Source: Vibrio sp. PID17_43 (GTDB lineage: Bacteria > Pseudomonadota > Gammaproteobacteria > Enterobacterales > Vibrionaceae). Taken from it: 64,000 nucleotides of DNA. The notes under the pieces are model-generated. The model was not told the DNA's origin and searched no databases. It worked only from the letters and a program-made list of their open reading frames with translations. Position numbers and translations under genes: made by a program. The DNA is taken from the NCBI RefSeq assembly GCF_002608565.1, contig NZ_LIXM01000004.1, positions 62,001 through 126,000 on the forward strand, in the 5' to 3' direction. Below are positions 18,569-27,714 of the stretch, piece by piece; the first letter of the stretch is position 1, and every line of letters begins with the position of its first letter.

Positions 18569-21109
18569 ATGATTCGATTTAACCTATGTGCAGCTGGGGT
18601 TGCCCTAGCACTATCTGGCGCGGCAAACGCGGCGCCTACCGCACCAAGTATCGATATGTACGGTTCCAACAACCTGCAGTTTTCTAAAATTGAGTTGGCA
18701 ATGGAAACCACATCTGGCTACAACGACATGGTTAAGTACCATGATCTAGCTAAGATCAACGTGAAATTTAATCAGTGGAGCGGTACTTCTGGCGACACTT
18801 ACAACATCTACTTTGATGGCGTAAAAGTGGCGACAGGCCCTATCACTGGTAGCCAAACCACGGCATCATTTGAATACGGCCAAGGTGGCTTGTACCAAAT
18901 GGAAATCGAAGCGTGTGACGCAACAGGTTGTGCTAAGAGCGCACCAGCAGAGATCACTATCGCGGATACCGACGGTTCTCACTTGCCGCCTCTCACCATG
19001 AATGTTGACCCAAACAACAAAACCTACAACACAGACCCAAGCGTTGTGATCGGTACTTACTTTGTTGAATGGGGTATTTACGGCCGTAATTACACGGTTG
19101 ATAACATGCCTGTCGATAACTTGACTCACATCATCTACGGTTTTATTCCTATCTGTGGCCCGAATGAATCAGTAAAATCGGTTGGCGGGAACAGCTTTAA
19201 TGCGCTACAAACTGCGTGTCGTGGTGTGAATGACTACGAAGTCGTGATCCATGATCCTTGGGCAGCATTCCAAAAAAGCTTCCCTCAAGCGGGACATGAA
19301 TACAGCACACCTATCAAAGGTAACTATGCGATGTTGATGGCGCTAAAACAGCGCAATCCTGATCTGAAAATTCTTCCTTCTATTGGCGGTTGGACTCTGT
19401 CAGATCCGTTTTATGATTTCGTCGATAAAGCTAACCGTGACACCTTCGTTGCTTCGGTTGAAAAGTTCCTGAGAACATGGAAGTTCTATGACGGTGTCGA
19501 CATCGACTGGGAATACCCAGGTGGTAGTGGTGCGGCTCCTGATAAAGGTGATCCTGACAACGATGGTGCTGCATACGTTGCGCTAATGCGTGAACTGCGC
19601 GCTATGCTCGACAATCTTGAAGCAGAAACAGGCCGTACTTTTGAGTTGACCTCTGCGATTGGTGTTGGCTACGACAAAATCGAAGACGTTGATTACGCAG
19701 ATGCGGTTCAGTACATGGATTACATCTTTGCAATGACATACGACTTCTACGGCGGTTGGAACAACGTTCCTGGCCATCAAGCCGGACTTTACTGCGGAAG
19801 CTTCATGCGTCCTGGCCAGTGTGACGGAAGCGGTGTCGATGAAAACGGCGAAGCGTACAAAGGCCCAGCTTACACGGCTGACAACGGCATCCAACTACTA
19901 CTTGCGCAAGGCGTTCCCGCGAACAAACTGGTTCTAGGTGCAGCAATGTACGGCCGTGGTTGGGAAGGCGTAACACCGGATACGCTAACGGATCCAAACG
20001 ACCCAATGACAGGTACTGCAACGGGTAAGCTGAAAGGCAGCACGACTCAAGGCGTTTGGGAAGATGGCGTGATTGACTACAAAGGCATTAAATCATTCAT
20101 GCTAGGTGCGAACAACACTGGCATCAACGGCTTTGAATACGGTTATGACGAGCTAGCAGAAGCACCTTGGGTGTGGAACCGCTCAACGGGTGAACTGATT
20201 ACATTTGACGATCACCGCTCTGTATTGGCAAAAGGCAACTACGCAAAATCTCTAGGTCTAGCAGGTCTATTCTCTTGGGAAATTGATGCAGATAACGGCG
20301 ACATCCTTAACGCAATGCACGAAGGCATGGCTGGTGGTGTGGTTGTTCCACCAAACCGCAAACCAACGGCAGCAGCTGGTGCAGACCAAGCAGTAACAGG
20401 TCCTGCAAGTATTGTTCTTGATGGCAGCAACTCAACTGACTCTGATGGCACAATCGCAAGCTACGCTTGGGAGCAAGTATCAGGTACTGCAGTGGCTCTA
20501 TCTGGCGCGAACACTGCGACAGCAAGCTTTGATGTAGCACAAGTGACTGCAGAAGAGCAGCTAACGTTCAAACTAACAGTAACTGATAACGAAGGCGCAA
20601 CCGCTTCTGATCTCGTTGCAGTAACGTTTAAGCCTGCTGGTGTGATTGATCCACCAAACGCAGCGCCAGTTGCAAAAGTTTCTGCACCTACAACAGCGAA
20701 AGCTGGCGACTTAGTCGTGATTGATGCTTCAGCTTCTAGCGACGCTGACAACGACACGCTAACGTTTGATTGGACGCTACCTCAAGGTCTAAACGCAACG
20801 GTTAACGGCGCTAAAGTGACATTCACAGCAGCAGAATACCCACAAGACACAAGCCTAAGCTTCACAGTAAGTGTAAGCGATGGTCAAGCAGCGTCTTCAG
20901 CAAGTGCAACGGTTGTTGTAGCCAAGCACAGCACGGGCGGCGATACTTGTACTAACGCATGGGATGCAGGCACAATTTACACCGGCGGTGACCAAGTGAC
21001 TCACTCTGGCAAGACTTGGGAAGCGAAATGGTGGACTCGTGGTGAGGATCCAACCAAATCTGGTCGATGGGGCGTATGGAAAGAAGTTGGTCCAGCAAGC
21101 TGTAACTAA
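18569..21109 (+). CDS. chiA: secreted chitinase A, GH18 with PKD-like and CBM5/12 modules
   Basis: 846-residue extracellular endochitinase. The signal peptide ends at residue 21 (GAANA/APTAPS). The chitinase-A N-terminal beta-sandwich covers about 22-135 and the GH18 barrel about 155-590. The DxxDxDxE motif is D308-G-V-D-I-D-W-E315; Glu315 is the catalytic acid with the same number as in V. harveyi chitinase A. Two PKD/REJ-like linkers lie at about 600-795. A C-terminal carbohydrate-binding module (about 800-846; WDAGTIYTGGDQVTHSGKTWEAKWW) completes it. The ATG at 18569 is preferred over an upstream GTG because the signal peptide then begins properly. Its products would feed GlcNAc pathways that include nagB at 33 kb. 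Confidence 0.96.
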   Translation: MIRFNLCAAGVALALSGAANAAPTAPSIDMYGSNNLQFSKIELAMETTSGYNDMVKYHDLAKINVKFNQWSGTSGDTYNIYFDGVKVATGPITGSQTTASFEYGQGGLYQMEIEACDATGCAKSAPAEITIADTDGSHLPPLTMNVDPNNKTYNTDPSVVIGTYFVEWGIYGRNYTVDNMPVDNLTHIIYGFIPICGPNESVKSVGGNSFNALQTACRGVNDYEVVIHDPWAAFQKSFPQAGHEYSTPIKGNYAMLMALKQRNPDLKILPSIGGWTLSDPFYDFVDKANRDTFVASVEKFLRTWKFYDGVDIDWEYPGGSGAAPDKGDPDNDGAAYVALMRELRAMLDNLEAETGRTFELTSAIGVGYDKIEDVDYADAVQYMDYIFAMTYDFYGGWNNVPGHQAGLYCGSFMRPGQCDGSGVDENGEAYKGPAYTADNGIQLLLAQGVPANKLVLGAAMYGRGWEGVTPDTLTDPNDPMTGTATGKLKGSTTQGVWEDGVIDYKGIKSFMLGANNTGINGFEYGYDELAEAPWVWNRSTGELITFDDHRSVLAKGNYAKSLGLAGLFSWEIDADNGDILNAMHEGMAGGVVVPPNRKPTAAAGADQAVTGPASIVLDGSNSTDSDGTIASYAWEQVSGTAVALSGANTATASFDVAQVTAEEQLTFKLTVTDNEGATASDLVAVTFKPAGVIDPPNAAPVAKVSAPTTAKAGDLVVIDASASSDADNDTLTFDWTLPQGLNATVNGAKVTFTAAEYPQDTSLSFTVSVSDGQAASSASATVVVAKHSTGGDTCTNAWDAGTIYTGGDQVTHSGKTWEAKWWTRGEDPTKSGRWGVWKEVGPASCN

Positions 21110-21149
21110 GTTCCGCTAGAAGCACTTATTCAACATAAACAAAAACGAA

Positions 21150-21173
21150 AAGGACAGCTTTGGCTGTCCTTTG
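21150..21173 (+). terminator. intrinsic terminator after chitinase
   Basis: AGGACAGC and GCTGTCCT pair across a 4-nt loop, with A-rich sequence before and T-rich after. It lies 40 bp past the chitinase stop and could also serve the convergent hydrolase. Confidence 0.8.
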
Positions 21174-21183
21174 TTGTTCAGTA

Positions 21184-22041
21184 TCACTTGATCTCTTTTA
21201 TCAAGCGGTCAAAACTGCAAAACACCTCTTCACACTTCATCACTCTACCATGACCTTGTCCCTGAGTGGTCACCAGTTCCACTCGTTCAATTTCATTCGC
21301 AGCCTGAGCCGATACACTGTGCTTAGTGAACTTGTCTTGCTCATCATGAACAATGATGGTTGGCGATTGGCGCTCTGAGAGGCGCTTAAATGGATCAATA
21401 GATTGTAAAGGGTAACTAAACTGATCTTCTATTTCTGATACTACCGCGTTAAACAGTTTCATCGAATACCCTGAGCGGGTAATGCTACCAAATAGGTTTT
21501 CAACATAGTTCAGCACTGGCGCAATCAGCAACAGTGGTTTGTTTTCAAGCTTACTATGACGACACTCCAACGCAGAAGCCGTCCCCATACTGTGCCCCAC
21601 AAGGCCTTCGACGTCATCGACAGAATCCAATACTTCCTCAAGACCACGAACAAACGCCGGGATGTGTCCATACTGCCCTTCGCTTTCACCATGCGCAGGG
21701 TGATCGTAAGCCAAAGCCGTATAGCCTTTTTGTGCAATGTATTCCATCAAAGGGTAGAACTGACTGGCGGTTCCAGACCAACCGTGAGTGAGCACCCAAA
21801 CCGGTCCAGTACCGAGTGAATAGGTTTTGATCACCCCTGTGTAACCTTGCAACTCACTTTTAATCAATCCTTTAGGCTCGGCATTCTTTGCCTGTGTCCT
21901 TACCGGAGTAAGCAGTAACTTTCGCGCCGTGTTTTTAGCATGTGTTGGGGCCAACGTATGGTGCAATCGTGTACTAATGTTGACCAAACTGCGTTTAATG
22001 CTGAAACGCTGCGAGGTGTTAAAGTAGATTTTCTCACTCAT
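21184..22041 (-). CDS. alpha/beta-hydrolase
   Basis: 285-residue hydrolase. The oxyanion/HG motif is LTHGWSGTASQF, the nucleophile elbow is GHSMG (about residue 146) and a late acid/His pair fits IIVHDEQDKFT and GQGHGRVMK. No signal peptide is seen. It follows a TetR gene on the same strand after 120 bp, a common pairing in which the regulator controls a neighbouring detoxifying or lipid-active enzyme. AAGGAAAAG precedes the ATG. The substrate is not predictable. Confidence 0.85.
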   Translation of the reverse strand: MSEKIYFNTSQRFSIKRSLVNISTRLHHTLAPTHAKNTARKLLLTPVRTQAKNAEPKGLIKSELQGYTGVIKTYSLGTGPVWVLTHGWSGTASQFYPLMEYIAQKGYTALAYDHPAHGESEGQYGHIPAFVRGLEEVLDSVDDVEGLVGHSMGTASALECRHSKLENKPLLLIAPVLNYVENLFGSITRSGYSMKLFNAVVSEIEDQFSYPLQSIDPFKRLSERQSPTIIVHDEQDKFTKHSVSAQAANEIERVELVTTQGQGHGRVMKCEEVFCSFDRLIKEIK

Positions 22042-22163
22042 GATCTTTTCCTTAGCTATCAGCTTTGCACAAAATAGAACGGTCGTGCTTTTTGTGCTGA
22101 TAAGAAAGAGCGCTCAGTGTCGCCCTTTGTTATAAAACGCTTACTATGCCCCTGACCGCAGGG

Positions 22164-22754
22164 CTAATGCTTCCATCGAGTAAACAAGTTATCGATACCC
22201 TGCCAGAACAGTCTCTGGCTTTCTTGTTCCCCTTTGATCGAATAAAACACATGCGCACTCAAGTACTGCCCGTACAGATCAAAGGTCGCTTGTTGCGTAT
22301 CTAAATCCGCCCTAAACTCATGGTTTTCTTTGCCTTTTATCACTTGAATTTGCAAGTAATTCAACCAAGTATCAATCGACTGACGCAGTGCTAATTGCAG
22401 TGGGCAATCCTCTTCTGCCGCGTCATTCCATGCATCAAGAAACATGCAACTGCCTTGAAACGAATGATTCCACGTCATCCAGGCATCCAACAGACCACGA
22501 ATCTTTCGCTCAATATTGCTATCCCCAAACTCTCTCGCAGGTGCGATAACTCGCTCAGCAAATACGTCATTTGCATAGACCAATACCGAGAGCTGTAAAT
22601 TCAACTTGGCGTTAAAATGTGCGAATAAGCCACTTTTTGACATTCCACATTGTTTTGCGAGTTCGCCAATCGTGAGGCTTTCTAAGCCATTTTCACTCGC
22701 CAACTGAAATGCGCGCTGAAGAATGAGTTCTTTGGTCACTTTTCCTTTATTCAT
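22164..22754 (-). CDS. TetR/AcrR-family regulator
   Basis: 196-residue repressor. The N-terminal helix-turn-helix is LTIGELAKQCGMSKSGLFAHFNAK (about residues 25-48), followed by an all-helical ligand-binding domain of the TetR_C kind. It lies upstream of the alpha/beta-hydrolase gene on the same strand and is the likely regulator of that pair. The inducer is unknown. Confidence 0.88.
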   Translation of the reverse strand: MNKGKVTKELILQRAFQLASENGLESLTIGELAKQCGMSKSGLFAHFNAKLNLQLSVLVYANDVFAERVIAPAREFGDSNIERKIRGLLDAWMTWNHSFQGSCMFLDAWNDAAEEDCPLQLALRQSIDTWLNYLQIQVIKGKENHEFRADLDTQQATFDLYGQYLSAHVFYSIKGEQESQRLFWQGIDNLFTRWKH

Positions 22755-22964
22755 ACCTATAGTTTTAGCACGGTCGTTCTTTTTTGTAACCTTAAATTTT
22801 CCGATATCAGGCTAGCGAAGAAAGACGGATAAGTTTGAGCTGGATCTAAATTTCGGAAACGGATTGCCATCAATTGATCATGACTTGATTTTTTACCTAA
22901 GCTAATCAGGTCTTTACCTGCTAAGTTTGCGCTGATTTTTTCATTTATTTTAGGTAAGCATACT

Positions 22965-23990
22965 ATGGCAACCACCCAAAAAATTGCCAGTTTAGAATTT
23001 GCTCGCATCATTGCGATGTTTGCAATTGTTGGACTTCACTGCCAGATGGCCCTCACCTATTGGCAATGGGATGAAGTGCCTTGGGTAGGCTATATACTCA
23101 ACCAGCTCGCTCGCTTCGCCGTCCCGCTGTTTTTCCTCATTTCCGGCTATTTGATTCAACCAAAGTTAAGCGAGCGCCCTCTCGAGACACTAAAAAGTTA
23201 CGCCAAGCCACTAATGAAGATCTGGCTGATATGGAGCATGATATGTCTAGCTGTGCCATTTCGCTGGCACACCGTGGCTGAAGCGGGCTATTTAGCCGAG
23301 CGCCAAGGTTACTGGGGCTACTTAATGACCACCCCATTGAATTCCTTGTTAGAAGGTGGCTTGGTGCATCTATGGTTTATTCCTGCACTCGTGATTGCGG
23401 TTGCGTTGATCGCGTTATTAGTTCGTATTCGTATGGCTCAGTTGCTGCTACCAACGGCGGTACTGCTCTACATCTATGGCGTTTTCGCCGGCAGTTACAT
23501 TACGCTCACCGAACTACCAACCCTATTCTTTACTCGTAACGGTCCGTTTTTCAGTACCCTGCTTGTCGTACTCGGCTATCTGGCAAGGCAACAGCAATGG
23601 CATTGGTCACGCAATAATACGATTCGTTTCATCTTGCTCGGTATGGCACTACATTTCGGTGAAGCGTATTACTTAATGAATGCCGACATTGCCTTCAACT
23701 CACATGATTTCCTCTTTGGTACGGTTATTTGGGCACTCGCAGTGTTCATGTGGTTATTGGCTCACCCGAATTTTGGCAACATGCCATGGGTGTTTAAATG
23801 GTCTCCGCGTATTCTCGGTATTTATGTCAGCCACTTATTGGTGATCATCATGATGAAGAATGTGGCCGGTATTTTGGGGTTACAAGGCTTAACAGGTGAT
23901 CTGTTTCTTTATTCCGCCACCATCGTTATCACTGTGCTGTTAGTGACCGCGATTGAAGCCTCTCCATTTAAAAAGCTATTGCTGCGCTAA
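22965..23990 (+). CDS. acyltransferase family 3 membrane protein (WecH/OafA-like)
   Basis: 341-residue integral membrane protein with about ten helices. The N-terminal motif LEFARIIAMFAIVGLHCQ contains the conserved histidine of acyltransferase-3 proteins. FAVPLFFLISGYLI and a late LGIYVSHLL also fit. These enzymes O-acylate surface glycans or other envelope molecules. Its length is close to WecH of E. coli. No glycan-synthesis genes adjoin it, so the acceptor is open. Confidence 0.85.
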   Translation: MATTQKIASLEFARIIAMFAIVGLHCQMALTYWQWDEVPWVGYILNQLARFAVPLFFLISGYLIQPKLSERPLETLKSYAKPLMKIWLIWSMICLAVPFRWHTVAEAGYLAERQGYWGYLMTTPLNSLLEGGLVHLWFIPALVIAVALIALLVRIRMAQLLLPTAVLLYIYGVFAGSYITLTELPTLFFTRNGPFFSTLLVVLGYLARQQQWHWSRNNTIRFILLGMALHFGEAYYLMNADIAFNSHDFLFGTVIWALAVFMWLLAHPNFGNMPWVFKWSPRILGIYVSHLLVIIMMKNVAGILGLQGLTGDLFLYSATIVITVLLVTAIEASPFKKLLLR

Positions 23991-24006
23991 ATTCATTCAG
24001 AACTTC

Positions 24007-24037
24007 ATACCCAAGTAACCTCAAGATTCTTGGGTAT
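24007..24037. repeat. short interspersed palindrome, copy 1
   Basis: ATACCCAAG and CTTGGGTAT bracket about 13 bp. The same arms occur at 31000-31053 with a longer loop. Such palindromes sit after stop codons in vibrios, by recall. Here it lies 17 bp after the acyltransferase stop. Confidence 0.6.
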
Positions 24038-24060
24038 ATATCGCTTGCTCTTACACTTAA

Positions 24061-24127
24061 GGTTTAGAGCAAGCCTCATAAAAAATGAGAGCACTCTCTC
24101 ACTCAGAAAAATTCTCATTTTTAAACC
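24061..24127 (+). promoter_or_regulatory. long hairpin in the leader of the 38-codon ORF and nhaD
   Basis: AAAAATGAGA (24081-24090) pairs perfectly with TCTCATTTTT (24113-24122). Outside it GGTTT (24061-24065) can pair with AAACC (24123-24127). It lies 90-150 bp before the small ORF. No T-run terminator pattern directly follows, so an RNA regulatory leader is plausible but unproven. Confidence 0.5.
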
Positions 24128-24215
24128 AACAGAATTTGCTTCCTCTCACAAAAAACATCGTTCATTTGTTTTAGATTACTCTTTATCAACAAAACGCTCA
24201 TTAAACGGAGGCTGT

Positions 24216-24332
24216 ATGTGGGCAGGTCAGGAACTCATTCCTTTTTTAGAAATTAGCCATTGGCTAACTTATGGTTTATACGCTGCAGCAGTCCTATTTG
24301 GCGCAGCGAGCATTGCGTCGCTCAGAAAGTAG
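24216..24332 (+). CDS. 38-residue membrane peptide upstream of nhaD
   Basis: A short ORF opening MWAGQELIPFLEIS with one hydrophobic helix (WLTYGLYAAAVLFGAASIA) and a basic C-terminus (SLRK). A strong ACGGAGG ribosome site sits at the correct spacing before its ATG, which is the main reason to accept it. Its last codons fall in a hairpin (TTGCGTC 24313-24319 with GACGCAA 24334-24340). It precedes nhaD by about 105 bp on the same strand. It could be a small partner subunit of the antiporter or a leader peptide; neither is demonstrated. Confidence 0.6.
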   Translation: MWAGQELIPFLEISHWLTYGLYAAAVLFGAASIASLRK

Positions 24333-24412
24333 TGACGCAAGCTACATTTATCAAAAACTCCTCCTGTTAAATTCGAGCTTTCTCACACTTAACCCTCTAA
24401 TTTATGACTAAA

Positions 24413-24439
24413 ATTTCTCCAGTATGACAAAGGAGAAAT
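24413..24439 (+). promoter_or_regulatory. hairpin hiding the nhaD ribosome site and start
   Basis: ATTTCTCC (24413-24420) is exactly complementary to GGAGAAAT (24432-24439). The latter contains the Shine-Dalgarno GGAG and the first two bases of the ATG at 24438. An 11-nt loop separates the arms. A second anti-Shine-Dalgarno stretch, CTCCTCC at 24359-24365, could compete. This looks like translational control of the antiporter. Confidence 0.6.
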
Positions 24440-25874
24440 GTCTATGCCAATCTATCCAGTTGTCGCTTTTTGCTGCTTGCTATTCTCTAGCGTAAGCTTT
24501 GCCGCGACCACCAACGACCTCCATCTAATCCACACGAATGTCGGCTATGCGGCTCTGGCTTTCTTTACCATCGCTTATATTTTAGTCATGCTGGAAGAGT
24601 ACTTGCAGATGCGGAAGTCAAAACCCGTACTGCTCGCAGCGGGATTGATCTGGATTCTGATCGGTTATACCTTCGCTAAAAACAACCAAGCCGATGTGGC
24701 AAAAGCCGCACTAGAGCACAACCTACTCGAATACGCCGAGCTATTGTTGTTCCTATTAGTTGCAATGACGTATATCAATGCGATGGAAGAGCGAAGGCTG
24801 TTTGATGCCCTACAGGCATGGATGATTGGCAAGGGTTTCGATTTTAAAAAATTATTCTGGATCACCGGTGGATTAGCTTTCGTTATTTCGCCAATCGCAG
24901 ATAACCTCACCACCGCCTTATTGATGTGTGCAGTCGTCATCAAAGTCTCTGGTGATAACCCTCGCTTTGTTAACCTTGCCTGCATCAACATAGTCATTGC
25001 CGCCAACGCGGGCGGCGCATTCAGCCCCTTTGGCGATATCACCACACTCATGGTCTGGCAAGCCGGCCACGTAAACTTTATCGAGTTTCTTCCCCTATTC
25101 GTGCCCTCATTGGTTAACTACGTGATACCTGCGTTTATCATGTCAATGTTTGTACCAAATACTAAGCCAAGCACTGTACATGAGCACATCGAGCTCAAGC
25201 GTGGCGCACGACGCATCGTTGGCTTGTTCATCTTGACGATCTCAACGGCAGTGGCATTCCATGCCGTACTACACTTCCCTCCGGTAATAGGCATGATGAT
25301 GGGCTTAGCATATCTGCAGTTCTTCGGTTATTTCTTGAGGAAAACCCTCAAGCAGTCTCTAACTAAAAAAGCCGCATTAGCGATTGCCAATGGTGATGAC
25401 TATGCCTTAAGGCGTTTAGGGTCTGTCGTTCCATTTGATGTATTTCACCGTGTTGCCCGCGCCGAGTGGGACACCTTACTGTTCTTTTATGGCGTTGTAA
25501 TGTGTGTTGGGGGATTGAGTTTACTTGGCTACCTCGAACTGGTTTCTAACGTGATGTACACCGAGTGGAATCCAATTTGGGCAAATGTGATGGTGGGTAT
25601 TCTGTCCGCTATCGTGGATAACATTCCGGTGATGTTTGCCGTTTTGACCATGGAGCCAACCATGTCAATGGGTAACTGGCTATTAGTGACGTTAACTGCC
25701 GGTGTGGGTGGTAGTTTACTGTCCATCGGCTCAGCGGCCGGTGTCGCACTCATGGGGGCGGCGCGTGGACAATACACCTTCTTCGGCCACCTAAAGTGGG
25801 CTCCGGTCATCGCACTGGGTTATGCCGCCAGTATCGCAGTGCATTTGTGGATGAATGGCAACCTGTTCACCTAA
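24438..25874 (+). CDS. nhaD: Na+/H+ antiporter NhaD
   Basis: 478-residue antiporter of the NhaD/ArsB (IT) superfamily that extrudes Na+ or Li+ for H+ at the inner membrane. A cleavable signal-like N-terminus (FCCLLFSSVSFA/AT) and about 12 helices are seen. Conserved runs are SPIADNLTTALLMCAVV, NIVIAANAGGAFSPFGDITTLM and SAIVDNIPVMFAVLTM. The start is ATG 24438, but ATG 24444 has better spacing from AGGAG; the two differ by two residues. Regulation by RNA structure at the start is suggested by the flanking hairpins. It fits a marine, Na+-dependent host. Confidence 0.93.
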   Translation: MSMPIYPVVAFCCLLFSSVSFAATTNDLHLIHTNVGYAALAFFTIAYILVMLEEYLQMRKSKPVLLAAGLIWILIGYTFAKNNQADVAKAALEHNLLEYAELLLFLLVAMTYINAMEERRLFDALQAWMIGKGFDFKKLFWITGGLAFVISPIADNLTTALLMCAVVIKVSGDNPRFVNLACINIVIAANAGGAFSPFGDITTLMVWQAGHVNFIEFLPLFVPSLVNYVIPAFIMSMFVPNTKPSTVHEHIELKRGARRIVGLFILTISTAVAFHAVLHFPPVIGMMMGLAYLQFFGYFLRKTLKQSLTKKAALAIANGDDYALRRLGSVVPFDVFHRVARAEWDTLLFFYGVVMCVGGLSLLGYLELVSNVMYTEWNPIWANVMVGILSAIVDNIPVMFAVLTMEPTMSMGNWLLVTLTAGVGGSLLSIGSAAGVALMGAARGQYTFFGHLKWAPVIALGYAASIAVHLWMNGNLFT

Positions 25875-26112
25875 ACAATGCAACCTAACATCTGGTGGGT
25901 GGTTCGCGCCACCCATCGCCACCAGCCTTACTGTGTAAAGTATGTTAAACAGTTAACATCGATGCAATTTGGGCGAAATACTCGACATTGGTCACTTTTC
26001 ACGACACTTTATTCAGCGATTTATCACTCTTTGGTTGGCCTTTTGCTAACCGCACCCGCTTTGGTTGCCTGTTTGCTTCCAATTCGGGTTTAAAACCAAG
26101 GAAAATATTTTT

Positions 26113-26721
26113 ATGGATAAAGATCATAGCCTAAGAGAGAACCTCTTGGCCTTGACGCTCGGCAGCGCGTTGGTGTCATTGGGGGTTATCTTCTTCAGCA
26201 AAGTGGGGTTACTTACTGGCGGTACCGCTGGCTTGGCCATCTTTCTCACCAAAATAAGTGATTTTAGTTTTGGTCAGGTGTTCTTCGCTCTTAATCTACC
26301 TTTCTACATTTTGTCTGTGATGCGCATGGGATGGCGTTTTACCATCAACACGTTTATTGCGGTTTCAATCGTGTCGGTTGCGGTAGACCACCTGCATCAT
26401 GTGATTGAGATTTCAAGAATCGAACCCATTTACGCCGCCTTATTGGGTGGAGGCTTAATAGGTATTGGAATGCTCGTTATTTTCCGCCACAAGATGAGCC
26501 TAGGAGGGTTCAACATCTTGGCGCTATACCTACAAGAGCACTTTAACATCCGGGCGGGTAAAGTTCAGATGGCGCTAGATTGTACTATCGTGGTGATTTC
26601 ACTGTTCATTGTTGATGTCTACCTTATTGCACTTTCAATATTGGGCGCGATTGCGACTAACCTAATTCTGGCGATGAACCACAAGCCCGGACGTTATCAG
26701 CCAAAACCTCAAACAGCATAA
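26113..26721 (+). CDS. YitT-family membrane protein
   Basis: 202-residue protein with about five helices, typical of the YitT/DUF161 family without the C-terminal DUF2179 domain. Conserved pieces include FFSKVGLLTGGTAGLAIFLTKIS, MSLGGFNILALYLQEHFNIRAGKVQM and LGAIATNLILAMNHKPGRYQ. The ATG at 26113 follows AAGGAA; the longer reading from 26065 lacks a ribosome site. Physiological function is not established. It follows nhaD on the same strand after 238 bp and has its own terminator. Confidence 0.88.
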   Translation: MDKDHSLRENLLALTLGSALVSLGVIFFSKVGLLTGGTAGLAIFLTKISDFSFGQVFFALNLPFYILSVMRMGWRFTINTFIAVSIVSVAVDHLHHVIEISRIEPIYAALLGGGLIGIGMLVIFRHKMSLGGFNILALYLQEHFNIRAGKVQMALDCTIVVISLFIVDVYLIALSILGAIATNLILAMNHKPGRYQPKPQTA

Positions 26722-26732
26722 ACATTAAACGT

Positions 26733-26765
26733 AATAGCCCCGGACTTGAACCGGGGCTATTTTTA
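26733..26765 (+). terminator. intrinsic terminator after the YitT gene
   Basis: AATAGCCCCGG and CCGGGGCTATT form an 11-bp stem followed by TTTT. It lies 12 bp after the stop and could serve the convergent gene at 26779 as well. Confidence 0.9.
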
Positions 26766-26778
26766 TTCTGGCGCGGGT

Positions 26779-27600
26779 TTAAGCTAACGTTGAATTAACG
26801 CAGTATTGCTGCATATCAAGCCCCAATTGCTGCTTATTGATTTGACTAAGGTGATAATGCACTAACATCAGCAAGTCATTAGCACAAAAGAGTTCAAATG
26901 CATCTCCACCATTGTGTTGGCAAATCTCTTCACAACGCTCAGCATGGATTTTGGCTTTCTTAGGCTCGCCCGCCTTAAGTAAACTCATCGCGAGGCGATA
27001 TTCTGCGCGTTCCTCTTGCATCCAACCACCGGCAACTTTCCAATACTCTAGCGCCAATGCTGCCGCTTCAAGCATGTGCTGAATTTGCGTCGCAGTGCGC
27101 TCAGAAAGCTCTTCATACTGACAGGCGAGGTTGTTTCCAGTAATCGCAATAGAACGCGCCAGTGGCTCTGCTACGCTGCCTGAATTAAGTCCAGATACCG
27201 CTTTTGTTAACCATTCGCTGGCTTGTTGCAGTTTGTTCATAGCCGATAGTTCGTTGGCGATTTGAGCAAACACGCGGCGCTGGTCGACCTCAGCCAATAA
27301 CGCCATGCCAGTATCACTGCCATCAAAAAAATACTGCGCTACCGATTTCGCGCGCTGGCGAGCAAGACACTCAGTTGCGACGCCATTTTCTAGCTTATCG
27401 AGGCTGGTAATAAACTGCTTGGGGTCGTTTAAATGACCAACCGAAGTATGCAGCATCAATGGCAAAATACGCTCGGCGTGATTGGCGTCCTCCACCTCTC
27501 CTAACGCATGCTCCAGTTGGTTGTAGACCAGCTCTGGCTCGGCTTCATGCTGCTGCCAACTCTGGTTGATGAATGCATCAAAATCCGTTTTGAAAGACAT
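26779..27600 (-). CDS. alpha-helical hypothetical protein, possible TPR-like fold
   Basis: 273-residue soluble protein that is almost wholly helical, with repeated Ala/Leu/Glu-rich stretches (e.g. QQASEWLTKAVSGL, EERAEYRLAMSLLKAGEPKKAKIHAERCEEIC) that resemble tetratricopeptide units, suggesting protein binding. No catalytic motif, signal peptide or membrane segment is seen. It stands alone between the YitT gene and ogt. I do not recognise a named family. Confidence 0.75.
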   Translation of the reverse strand: MSFKTDFDAFINQSWQQHEAEPELVYNQLEHALGEVEDANHAERILPLMLHTSVGHLNDPKQFITSLDKLENGVATECLARQRAKSVAQYFFDGSDTGMALLAEVDQRRVFAQIANELSAMNKLQQASEWLTKAVSGLNSGSVAEPLARSIAITGNNLACQYEELSERTATQIQHMLEAAALALEYWKVAGGWMQEERAEYRLAMSLLKAGEPKKAKIHAERCEEICQHNGGDAFELFCANDLLMLVHYHLSQINKQQLGLDMQQYCVNSTLA

Positions 27601-27714
27601 GCTCTTGTTATCCCTATTGATTACTCTGGATTGCTGTGTTTATAGATGGCTCCCACCCTACATAAAATTTAGACAAATACGGTAAACCTTGCTGAATTCT
27701 GAGAATCGCTTCAC

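Noticed and set aside
25885..25925. GC-rich hairpin GGGTGG/CCACCC after nhaD
   Set aside because: No T-run follows, so a terminator call is not supported; no other role is visible.
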